Source: CAVUAF01 sp964460655
GTDB taxonomy: Bacteria; Acidobacteriota; Terriglobia; Terriglobales; Acidobacteriaceae
Reading direction: 5' to 3'
Length of the DNA stretch: 6,003 bases
Assembly (NCBI GenBank): GCA_964460655.1
Contig: CAYWSH010000208.1
Span: forward strand, 1 to 6,003
Each line of letters starts with the position of its first letter. Position 1 is the stretch's first letter. The notes beneath the pieces were generated by a model that saw only the letters and a list, made by a program, of their open reading frames with translations, made no database searches and was not told the DNA's origin. Positions 1-5,869 of this stretch are shown piece by piece. The position numbers were made by a program, and so were the translations under genes.

Positions 1-1048
1 CGCTGACCAGCGACGTCGTCTCCGTCATGCCGTAACCTTGAACGACCACATAGCCAAGCCGGCGCCAGAATTCTTCCGTGGTGTCGTCGAGCGCCGCGCC
101 CCCGGAGATGAATGCCCAGAACTTCCAGCCAAAGCGCCGATGAACGCGGCGGAAGCGCCACCAGCGTCGCAAAAACTTCTCGCTCTTGCCTTCCTCGAGC
201 GAGTTGGCGAACGCTTCGGCGCGGCCGCTGACTTCGGCATCGCGCTCGATCTTCGCTTTCAGTCCGGCCAGCACGCGCGGCACGGTGACGACAACAGAGA
301 TGCGCTCGCGCTTGATCGTCTGTTCGATCTCGGCGGGCAGGAAGCTCTCCTGGAAAAACACCGCGCCGCCGATCAGCTGCGGGATGAACATGCCGAGGAA
401 TTGCCCGAAGACGTGGCTCAGCGGCAAGAGGTTAAGAAAACGGATGGGGTGGAAGATGCGCTCGTAGCGCCGGTACTTGGCGATCTCGCCCTCGAACGGC
501 GTCAGGTTCGCGAGCACATTGCCGTGGGTGATGACCACACCCTTGGGATCGGCCGTGGTTCCCGAGGTGAAGATGATCTGCAGCGTGTCGCCTCGTGCTA
601 GCGGCGGCGCCGGGTAAGGCAAAGTACTGTGTTGCGCCACTAGCTTGCGCAGCTCCTCGAGCAGGAGACCCGGCACGAAGGGCAGGGAAGCGAGCAGGTT
701 CGTGGAGCCGACGGCCAGCCGTGCATCCACTTGCGCGACCACGCGTTGGACAAAGTCAGCCGACGCGGCAACATCCATCGGCACAACGACAACGCCACGC
801 AGTACACAGCCAAAGAACGCCGCCACCCACTCTGCGCTGTTCGGTCCCCAAAGCAGGACGCGCTCGCCCCTGGCGACGCCGCGCTGCTCGAGTTCGCGCG
901 CGAACTGCGCCGCGACCTCCGCGACTTCGCGATAGCTCCAGCGGGCCGTGCGATAGCCGCGCGGATACGCGTAGGCGGTCTCGCGGCCGAGCGCGCGAAA
1001 GCGCTCCACGTAGTCCGCCAACGATTGCCGCGCCGCGTCCGCAGGCAT
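1..1048 (-). CDS. AMP-forming acyl-CoA synthetase (long-chain fatty acid CoA ligase type), C-terminus beyond window
   Basis: This enzyme would activate a fatty acid in two steps, first to an acyl-adenylate and then to acyl-CoA, feeding beta-oxidation or lipid synthesis. The minus strand is open from ATG at 1048 to the left edge (349 residues seen; full family members are about 600). ANL-superfamily core motifs appear in order: the phosphate-binding loop FTSGTTADPKG at residues 160-170, LPLSHVFGQ at 208-216, SGGAAL at 315-320 and QGYGMTETT at 337-345. The ATG is the first start after an in-frame stop at about 1061-1063, but no clear Shine-Dalgarno precedes it. A very basic, Trp/Arg-rich stretch at 288-309 precedes SGGAAL, where FadD15-type ligases carry a basic helix. 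The adenylation fold is certain. The substrate is inferred, and the C-terminal lid domain with its catalytic lysine is not visible. It is divergent from the neighbouring small gene, so the two are not in one operon. Confidence 0.93.
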   Translation of the reverse strand, partial: MPADAARQSLADYVERFRALGRETAYAYPRGYRTARWSYREVAEVAAQFARELEQRGVARGERVLLWGPNSAEWVAAFFGCVLRGVVVVPMDVAASADFVQRVVAQVDARLAVGSTNLLASLPFVPGLLLEELRKLVAQHSTLPYPAPPLARGDTLQIIFTSGTTADPKGVVITHGNVLANLTPFEGEIAKYRRYERIFHPIRFLNLLPLSHVFGQFLGMFIPQLIGGAVFFQESFLPAEIEQTIKRERISVVVTVPRVLAGLKAKIERDAEVSGRAEAFANSLEEGKSEKFLRRWWRFRRVHRRFGWKFWAFISGGAALDDTTEEFWRRLGYVVVQGYGMTETTSLVS

Positions 1049-1102
1049 GGCGGCATTTAATCACACACGTTTTGTGGAGTAGGCTTCAGGCAACGGCCGC
1101 GC

Positions 1103-1127
1103 TACACTCGGACTTCTAATCTATAGT
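1103..1127 (+). promoter_or_regulatory. Candidate -10 elements for the small hypothetical gene, in the divergent intergenic region
   Basis: The gap 1049-1147 lies between two divergent genes and should hold promoters for both. Two -10-like hexamers face the plus-strand gene: TACACT at 1103-1108 and TATAGT at 1122-1127. The second overlaps the palindrome CTATAG, so it also reads TATAGA on the minus strand and could serve the acyl-CoA synthetase. No convincing -35 box is seen at 17 bp spacing for either. From TATAGT the transcript would begin just before the ribosome binding site. Which hexamer is used cannot be decided from the sequence. Confidence 0.35.
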
Positions 1128-1136
1128 TCTCGGCAC

Positions 1137-1142
1137 GAGGGA
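1137..1142 (+). promoter_or_regulatory. Ribosome binding site GAGGGA for the 92-residue hypothetical protein
   Basis: A purine-rich GAGGGA ends 5 nt before the ATG at 1148; the GAGG core is 7 nt away. This spacing is normal and fixes the start of an otherwise unrecognised short gene. It is one of only two convincing Shine-Dalgarno sequences in the window. Confidence 0.7.
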
Positions 1143-1147
1143 CTGGA

Positions 1148-1426
1148 ATGCCGAACTGGAAGCGTATCGCCGTCTTCGGGTCGTTCACCGCAGCTGCTTT
1201 CTTGATCCTGAAAGGCCATCGCGGGCCCGGCTTCGTCGCCGCCGGTGTCGCCGTCGCGGTGCTCGCCAGTGAGTACCCAGAACAGATGGAGCGGCTGTGG
1301 GACAACGCGCCCGATTACCTGGAGCGCGGGACGCAGATCCTGGCGACGATCGCGAGCATCAAGGAACGGCTGAAGGAAGAAGGACCGCGCGAGGTCCGCG
1401 GTTGGAAGCAGGCGGCTGATTACTAG
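1148..1426 (+). CDS. Hypothetical small membrane-associated protein, 92 residues
   Basis: I cannot assign this protein to a named family. Two hydrophobic segments are visible, at about residues 6-21 (after a short basic start, PNWKR) and 27-42 (Gly/Ala/Val-rich). They are joined by a short turn, KGHRGPG, which suggests a helical hairpin in the inner membrane. The remaining half, about 43-92, is polar, charged and probably helical, with a Trp/Tyr-containing stretch (DNAPDYLERG) and a charged SIKERLKEEG segment. That part would form a soluble tail. The start is supported by GAGGGA at 1137-1142 and the stop is TAG at 1424-1426. The gene stands alone, divergent from the acyl-CoA synthetase and 121 bp before the transporter, so context says little about function. 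No hairpin followed by a T-run is seen in 1427-1547. Confidence 0.75.
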   Translation: MPNWKRIAVFGSFTAAAFLILKGHRGPGFVAAGVAVAVLASEYPEQMERLWDNAPDYLERGTQILATIASIKERLKEEGPREVRGWKQAADY

Positions 1427-1529
1427 GTTTTCTCTCGCTTCGCTCCGTACCCCTCTTGCCCATAGATCTCTCATCGCCTGCCGACAGCGCGCACGCGCAT
1501 AATCCTCGAACGACGACGCGCGAGTCAGC

Positions 1530-1535
1530 TACACT
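1530..1535 (+). promoter_or_regulatory. Candidate -10 box TACACT for the transporter-tartrate dehydratase operon
   Basis: TACACT lies 12 nt before the GTG start at 1548. Initiation 6-7 nt after the box would give a leader of only about 5-6 nt, so translation would be nearly leaderless. This agrees with the lack of any Shine-Dalgarno in 1536-1547. The 8-mer GCTACACT containing it (1528-1535) also occurs at 1101-1108 before the small hypothetical gene. There is no recognisable -35 hexamer, and the box is placed by similarity to the sigma-70 -10 consensus only. Confidence 0.45.
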
Positions 1536-1547
1536 GCCAAAAATCGC

Positions 1548-2954
1548 GTGTTCACGCCGAAGAATAAGAGCCAAGTCGCGCGCTGGCTGGCGGTGCTCGC
1601 CCCCGGCCTCCTGCTTTACTTTCTGCCGCTGCCCTTGCTGGCGCCACAGCAGCGTCACTTATTCGCCGTTTTCGTTGCCAGCATCATCGCGCTCGTTTCC
1701 CATCCGGTGCCGATGGGCGTTGCCTCCTTGCTCGCCATCACCATCCTGGCACTCACCAGGACGGTTGGGGTTCCGCAGGTCTTTTCGGGGTACAGCAACG
1801 CGACGGTGTGGCTCGTGTTCACTGCTTTCCTGTTCGCGCGCGCGGTCACCCAGACCGGATTCGGAATGCGCGTGGCCTACACGTTCATCCTCCGTTTCGG
1901 ACACAGCCCACTCACGCTGGGTTATTCGGTCGCCGGCTCCGACCTGGTGCTGGCGCCGTTCATTCCCTCAGACACGGCGCGAGGCGGCGGCATCATCTGC
2001 CCCATCATCGATAGCATCGCCCGCGCGGTAAAGGCCGATACCGGCGAACAGATCGGCGGTTTCCTGACGCTCGTCGGGTTCCACACGACGTATACCGCCT
2101 CCGCGATGTTCCTCACGGGTATGGCGGCGAACCCTCTGATCGCCGAATTCGCCATGCAAGGCGCACACTTGCAACTCACCTGGCTGCAGTGGGCGCTGGG
2201 CGCCGTCGTGCCCGGAAGCCTCGCGCTCGTGCTCCTGCCCTGGATCATCTTCCGGCTGCATCCGCCGACCCTGCGCAACACCGAGGCGGCGCGCCGCAAA
2301 GCACACGCTGAACTCGTGAAGATGGGCCCGCTCAGCCGGAACGAGATCTTCCTGGTCGCGATCCTGCTGCTGGTGATGGCCGGATGGGTCAGCTCGCCCT
2401 GGCACAACATCTCCAACACGATCGTCGCGCTCGCGGGGGTGAGCGCGCTGCTGGTTTGCAACGTGATCTCCTGGGCCGACCTGCTCTCCGAGCACCGTGC
2501 CTGGGAATCGCTCGTTTGGTTCGGCGCGCTGATCATGATGGCCGACAATCTGCTGCAGAGCGGCGCGATCGCAGCGCTTTCGACCGTCGCCTTCCGCTCG
2601 TTGAACGGCCTTGCGCCCATGGTCGCGCTGGCGGCGCTGGTGACGATGTATTGCTACGTACACTACGGTTTTGCCAGTATGACCGCGCAGGTCACAGCGC
2701 TCTATCCGCCGTTCCTTGCGGCCGCTCTGGCGACGACCGCCAGTCCAGTGGTCGCGGCGCTTTCGCTCGCGTACTTTTCCAACGTGAATGCCGCGATGAC
2801 GCACTACGGCACCGGCTCGGCGCCGGTCTATTTCGGCACCGGGCATGTGTCGCAAGGTACGTGGTGGCGCGTTGGGTTCCTGCTGTCGCTCGTGAACCTC
2901 GCATTGTGGCTGGGTGTGGGACTGGTGTGGTGGAAGTTCCTCGGCTGGTGGTAA
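1548..2954 (+). CDS. DASS/SLC13 family dicarboxylate transporter, CitT/TtdT-like; probable tartrate permease
   Basis: This is a 468-residue inner-membrane protein with roughly 11-12 hydrophobic segments, close to the length of E. coli TtdT (L-tartrate/succinate antiporter) and CitT. Family signatures are visible: GYSNATVWL at residues 81-89 (first SN-type substrate-binding hairpin), LAPFIPSDTARGG at 135-147 with IICPI following, and SNVNAAMTHYGTGSAPVYFG at 411-430 in the second repeat, ending in a Trp-rich C-terminus. DASS proteins carry C4/C6 dicarboxylates by sodium symport or anion exchange. The tartrate dehydratase gene follows after 23 bp, which points to tartrate or a similar diacid as substrate; that step is inference. 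GTG at 1548 is the only start near the N-terminus after an in-frame TAA at 1500-1502. No Shine-Dalgarno precedes it, and a TACACT box lies 12 nt upstream. Confidence 0.92.
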   Translation: MFTPKNKSQVARWLAVLAPGLLLYFLPLPLLAPQQRHLFAVFVASIIALVSHPVPMGVASLLAITILALTRTVGVPQVFSGYSNATVWLVFTAFLFARAVTQTGFGMRVAYTFILRFGHSPLTLGYSVAGSDLVLAPFIPSDTARGGGIICPIIDSIARAVKADTGEQIGGFLTLVGFHTTYTASAMFLTGMAANPLIAEFAMQGAHLQLTWLQWALGAVVPGSLALVLLPWIIFRLHPPTLRNTEAARRKAHAELVKMGPLSRNEIFLVAILLLVMAGWVSSPWHNISNTIVALAGVSALLVCNVISWADLLSEHRAWESLVWFGALIMMADNLLQSGAIAALSTVAFRSLNGLAPMVALAALVTMYCYVHYGFASMTAQVTALYPPFLAAALATTASPVVAALSLAYFSNVNAAMTHYGTGSAPVYFGTGHVSQGTWWRVGFLLSLVNLALWLGVGLVWWKFLGWW

Positions 2955-2977
2955 CGCTTTCGATCGCTCGACTGGCA

Positions 2978-4141
2978 ATGAAGATCCTGGACATTCGCGA
3001 GACCGTGGTTCCCATCAAGTCGGAGATCCGCAACGCCTACGTTGACTTCAGCCAGATGACCGTCAGCGTAGTTGCGCTGGTCACTGACGTGATTCGCGAG
3101 GGCAAGCCCGTCGTGGGTTTCGGCTTCAACTCGAACGGGCGCTACGCCCCCAGCGGCCTCCTCCGCGACCGCTTCATCCCCCGACTCAAAGCTGCAAAGG
3201 CGGACCAGGTGCTCGATGACACCGCCGAGAACCTGGATCCGCACAAGATCTGGCAAACCCTCATGCGGAACGAAAAGCCCGGCGGGCATGGGGAGCGTAG
3301 CGTCGCGGTCGGCGTGCTCGATATGGCGGCCTGGGACGCGACCAGCAAGATTGCCGGTGTTCCGCTCTATCGCCTTATCGCTGATCGCTTCAACCGCAGC
3401 GCCGTCACCGAAAAGATCTGGGTCTACGCCGCCGGTGGCTACTACTACCCCGGCAAAGACGTGCGCGCGCTGCAGGACGAGATCAAAACCTATCTCGATC
3501 TGGGCTACACCTGCGTCAAGATCAAGATCGGCGGCGAGTCACTCAAGAGCGATCTGGAGCGCATCGAGAGCGTGCTCAGGCTGCTCGCGAAGCCCAGCCG
3601 GCTGGCCGTTGACGCCAATGGCCGCTTCGATCTCATCACGGCGAAGGACTATGCACGCGTTCTCGCTCCCTACGGACTGCTGTGGTACGAGGAAGCCGGT
3701 GACCCGCTCGACTTTGCTTTGCAAACCGAGATCGCAAGAGCCTATGCGCCACCGCTGGCGACGGGAGAGAACCTGTTCTCCATGCAGGATGCGCGCAACC
3801 TGATCCGCTACGGGGGCATGCGCCCTGACCGCGACTTTCTGCAATTCGACTGTGCCCTGAGCTACGGACTCGTCGAATACCTGCGTACGGTCGAGATGCT
3901 GGAACAGAACGGCTGGTCGCGCCGTCGTGTCGTGCCGCACGGCGGGCACCAGATGTCACTCAACATCGCCGCGGGTCTCGGGCTCGGCGGCAACGAGTCT
4001 TACCCACACGTTTTCCGCCCCTTCAACGGCTTCGCCGACGAGATCCGGGTCGAGAACAGCTACGTCGCTTTGCCACAGATCCCAGGCGTGGGCTTTGAGG
4101 CGAAGAACGAGCTGTACGCGGTGATGAAGGATCTGACCTGA
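2978..4141 (+). CDS. tarD: D(-)-tartrate dehydratase (enolase superfamily, mandelate racemase group)
   Basis: This 387-residue cytosolic enzyme dehydrates D-tartrate to oxaloacetate with Mg2+. It is strikingly similar to the characterised Bradyrhizobium japonicum TarD (389 residues). Shared stretches include GFNSNGRY (49-56), NEKPGGHGERSVAVG (98-112), YAAGGYYYPGK (150-160), GENLFS (263-268), RYGGMRPDRD (277-286), QFDCALSYGL (289-298) and HGGHQMSLNIAAGLGLGGNE (321-340). The expected active site is complete and offset by one from TarD: the KxK base at K181/K183, metal ligands D212, E238 and E264, and the His-Asp dyad H321/D291. The reading frame is open upstream to 2384, but homology starts at ATG 2978, so that extension is not coding. 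Translation is probably coupled to the transporter 23 bp upstream, because no clear Shine-Dalgarno is seen. Its stop lies 3 bp from that of the convergent GH109-type gene. Confidence 0.95.
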   Translation: MKILDIRETVVPIKSEIRNAYVDFSQMTVSVVALVTDVIREGKPVVGFGFNSNGRYAPSGLLRDRFIPRLKAAKADQVLDDTAENLDPHKIWQTLMRNEKPGGHGERSVAVGVLDMAAWDATSKIAGVPLYRLIADRFNRSAVTEKIWVYAAGGYYYPGKDVRALQDEIKTYLDLGYTCVKIKIGGESLKSDLERIESVLRLLAKPSRLAVDANGRFDLITAKDYARVLAPYGLLWYEEAGDPLDFALQTEIARAYAPPLATGENLFSMQDARNLIRYGGMRPDRDFLQFDCALSYGLVEYLRTVEMLEQNGWSRRRVVPHGGHQMSLNIAAGLGLGGNESYPHVFRPFNGFADEIRVENSYVALPQIPGVGFEAKNELYAVMKDLT

Positions 4142-4144
4142 CCA

Positions 4145-5542
4145 CTACAGCGCGAACCGGCCCGCGGCACTCTTCCGCGTACTCCACTGCCCAGCCGTAA
4201 AATCCGGGAACTTCATGGGCGCGCTGCCTTTGGCGACCGACTCCACGCTCAGTGGGCCGGGCACGCTCCAGGCGGCGGCGTCATAGACGTCGATATCGGG
4301 TTCCAGGCCTTCGCGCAGGCATTGCGCCAAGCGGTAGCACATCAGGTAGTCCACGCCGCCGTGTCCACCTCGGTCTTGCGCGGTGCTACCGTGCTCTTTC
4401 CACAGCCGCGCTCCATATTGCTCGACATACTTGTCCGGCGACTCGTACTGCTCACCGCCTTGCTGGCCGTCCAGGTAGATGCGTGCCGGGTAATCGCGGT
4501 AGATGCCCTTTGTCCCGTGAATCAGATTGATGCGATCGTAAGGACGAGGCAAGGTCACGTTGTGCTGCAGCATGATGGTGCGGCCGAGGGCCGTCTTGAT
4601 GACGCTGGTGTTGTAATCGCCGCAGACGTATCGCTCTGTTGACCGGGGATCGTTGGCCGGAATGTGGTCCTTGCGGAATGCTTCGAGGCCGAGATGCGTC
4701 GAGCTCATCGACACCATGTGATCGAAGCGGTCGCCGCGATTGATATCCATGTAAGTGGCGACCGGACCGAGCCCATGGGTGGGATAGAGGTTGCCGTCGC
4801 GCAAGGTGTGATGGTGGCGGCGCCATAGTCCTTCGTTGTTGTCGTTGAGCACCGTGCGCAGGTCGTGGTTGTAGGCGCATTCGCCGTGGACCAGGTCGCC
4901 GAAGACCCCGCCGCGCACCATGTTCATGACCATCATCTCGGGCGCTGCGTAACAGACGTTCTCCATGAGCATGCAGTGGCGGCGCGTCTGCTCCGAGGTC
5001 AGCACGAGGCTCCAGCAATCTGCGAGCGTGTACGCTGACGGGACTTCGGTGCCCACGTGCTTGCCATTACGCATCGCGGCGATCGCTTGCGGCACGTGCC
5101 ACTCCCACGGCGTGGCGATGTAGATGAAGTCGAGATCGTCGCGCCGGCAGAGTCTTTCAAAATCACGCTCGCCGTCGGAGTACAGCGCGGGCGTCGGCTG
5201 CCCAGCATCTTCCACGAGCTTGGCCGCGCGCTGGCACTTCTCCTTCACGATGTCGCAGACGGCGACGATCCGGACCTTATCCACACCGAGGAACAGTTTA
5301 AGGACGCTGGTGCCGCGCAGGCCGACGCCGATCATGCCGATCCGCGCTACGTCGCGCGGTTCGAAGGCCACGCCGATCATCGTCTTGCGGCGGGGACTCG
5401 TTCCTTCCTTAGGTGGGTTCTGATCCGATCCTCTTTCGGGCTCGCCCGCAAAGCCGAGCCTCGCTAGTCCGACACCAACCGTTGCCGACGCGACGCCCTT
5501 TAGCAGGTCGCGACGCCGCAGACTGCGTGAGTCTTCCGACAT
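4145..5542 (-). CDS. Tat-exported Gfo/Idh/MocA-fold protein of GH109 type (alpha-N-acetylgalactosaminidase-like)
   Basis: This 465-residue protein belongs to the NAD-dependent GH109 glycosidases, typified by the Elizabethkingia alpha-N-acetylgalactosaminidase. Those cleave by transient oxidation of the sugar using tightly bound NAD. The N-terminus has a twin-arginine signal, LRRRDLLKG at residues 8-16, then a hydrophobic Ala/Val/Gly run to about 33, so it is probably exported folded with cofactor. A Pro/charged linker (about 34-65) leads to the Rossmann motif GMIGVGLRG at 69-77, with D97 ending the second strand. GH109 landmarks follow: TPWEWH (144-149), GTEVP (164-168), ENVCY (194-198), YPTHGLGP (253-260), GGHGGVDYL (392-400) and DVYDAAAWS (418-426). 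Y198, Y253 and H256 align with residues reported important in the Elizabethkingia enzyme. GAGGA at 5550-5554 supports the ATG at 5542. Family membership is firm. Substrate is not, since many GH109 paralogues are untested. Confidence 0.88.
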   Translation of the reverse strand: MSEDSRSLRRRDLLKGVASATVGVGLARLGFAGEPERGSDQNPPKEGTSPRRKTMIGVAFEPRDVARIGMIGVGLRGTSVLKLFLGVDKVRIVAVCDIVKEKCQRAAKLVEDAGQPTPALYSDGERDFERLCRRDDLDFIYIATPWEWHVPQAIAAMRNGKHVGTEVPSAYTLADCWSLVLTSEQTRRHCMLMENVCYAAPEMMVMNMVRGGVFGDLVHGECAYNHDLRTVLNDNNEGLWRRHHHTLRDGNLYPTHGLGPVATYMDINRGDRFDHMVSMSSTHLGLEAFRKDHIPANDPRSTERYVCGDYNTSVIKTALGRTIMLQHNVTLPRPYDRINLIHGTKGIYRDYPARIYLDGQQGGEQYESPDKYVEQYGARLWKEHGSTAQDRGGHGGVDYLMCYRLAQCLREGLEPDIDVYDAAAWSVPGPLSVESVAKGSAPMKFPDFTAGQWSTRKSAAGRFAL

Positions 5543-5549
5543 GGGAGAT

Positions 5550-5554
5550 TCCTC
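5550..5554 (-). promoter_or_regulatory. Ribosome binding site GAGGA for the GH109-type gene
   Basis: Read on the minus strand, GAGGA lies 7 nt before the ATG at 5542. This is good spacing and supports a start that includes the full twin-arginine signal. Confidence 0.7.
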
Positions 5555-5562
5555 GGTGGTGG

Positions 5563-5568
5563 ATTGTA
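5563..5568 (-). promoter_or_regulatory. Candidate -10 box TACAAT for the GH109-type gene
   Basis: On the minus strand TACAAT matches TATAAT at five of six positions and lies about 20 nt before the start codon. That leaves room for a short leader containing the GAGGA site. No clear -35 is seen. Read-through from the upstream tRNA-Arg gene is an alternative source of transcript, since no convincing terminator separates them. The rest of 5569-5691 shows no gene or repeat I can support. Confidence 0.4.
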
Positions 5569-5691
5569 ATCGCAGGGAAGGGAGCCTTCACGTTGCGCTG
5601 CGTCTGCGGCTGCAGTGCCGGGGGTCACGAGTGCGGCGTAAAGTCGCGGCCGACCCAAGTGGCCTTGCGAGGTGCAGGCGCGGAGGGAAAC

Positions 5692-5768
5692 TGGCGCGCC
5701 CGGAGAGATTCGAACTCCCGACCTATTGCTCCGGAGGCAATCGCTCTATCCAGCTGAGCTACGGGCGC
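5692..5768 (-). tRNA. tRNA-Arg (anticodon CCG), with encoded CCA
   Basis: This 77-nt gene on the minus strand folds as a standard cloverleaf. The acceptor GCGCCCG pairs with CGGGCGC, the D arm is GCTC/GAGC, the anticodon stem is ATTGC/GCAAT around the loop CTCCGGA, and the T stem is GGGAG/CTCTC around TTCGAAT. The discriminator is G and the CCA end is genomically encoded (5692-5694). The anticodon CCG (plus-strand 5732-5734) reads CGG arginine codons, which are frequent in GC-rich genomes. It resembles E. coli tRNA-Arg(CCG) closely in the acceptor, D arm and anticodon loop. No integrase or duplicated tRNA end suggesting an integration site is visible within the window. Confidence 0.97.
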
Positions 5769-5791
5769 GTCATCAGGAAGCCACTGCAAAC

Positions 5792-5797
5792 ATTATA
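5792..5797 (-). promoter_or_regulatory. -10 box TATAAT of the tRNA-Arg promoter
   Basis: The minus strand carries a perfect TATAAT placed 24 nt before the mature tRNA 5' end. Transcription would start about 17 nt upstream of the tRNA, normal for a tRNA leader trimmed by RNase P. The -35 is not obvious: TTGCGG (5808-5813) is the only TTG-type hexamer, but its 10 bp spacing is too short. Confidence 0.6.
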
Positions 5798-5830
5798 GCC
5801 GTAGAGCCCGCAACGGGCGGCCATACCCGT

Positions 5831-5839
5831 TGATAGAAT
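5831..5839 (+). promoter_or_regulatory. Extended -10 promoter TGATAGAAT before the right-hand partial gene
   Basis: TG-A-TAGAAT fits the extended -10 pattern (TGn plus a TATAAT-like hexamer), which tolerates a poor -35. It faces the plus-strand gene starting near 5870, with a predicted start of transcription near 5846 and a leader of about 25 nt. It lies back to back with the tRNA promoter on the other strand. Confidence 0.45.
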
Positions 5840-5869
5840 CCACTCATCGCCACGCTCGCGGCGAGTTCC

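Noticed and set aside
38..1060. Several plus-strand open frames across the left end
   Set aside because: They lie opposite the acyl-CoA synthetase, whose adenylation motifs are unambiguous, and none has a recognisable product.
2384..2977. Open reading frame continuing upstream of the tartrate dehydratase start, overlapping the transporter gene out of frame
   Set aside because: The upstream part is Arg/Ala-rich and reads against the strongly conserved transporter frame. TarD similarity begins exactly at ATG 2978, so this is a chance open frame in GC-rich DNA and not a fused domain.
1968..2978. Long 336-codon open frame on the minus strand, antisense to the transporter
   Set aside because: Its translation is His/Arg/Gln-rich low-complexity sequence with no domain. 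It mirrors the codon structure of the transporter, which has clear family motifs.
5643..5654. Short inverted repeat GTCG/CGAC downstream of the tRNA on the minus strand, as a terminator
   Set aside because: The stem is only 4 bp and is followed by just three T residues, too weak to call in GC-rich sequence.
5728..5740. Apparent extra base giving an 8-nt anticodon loop in tRNA-Arg, suggestive of a frameshift suppressor
   Set aside because: Careful reverse-complementing gives ATTGC-CTCCGGA-GCAAT, a normal 5-bp stem with a 7-nt loop.
5692..5768. tRNA-Arg gene as a possible integration (att) site
   Set aside because: There is no integrase, no repeated copy of the tRNA 3' end and no change in gene style within the window.
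5806..5818. Small GCCCG/CGGGC hairpin between the tRNA and the right-hand gene
   Set aside because: Five base pairs with a 3-nt loop and no T-run, within the range expected by chance at this base composition.
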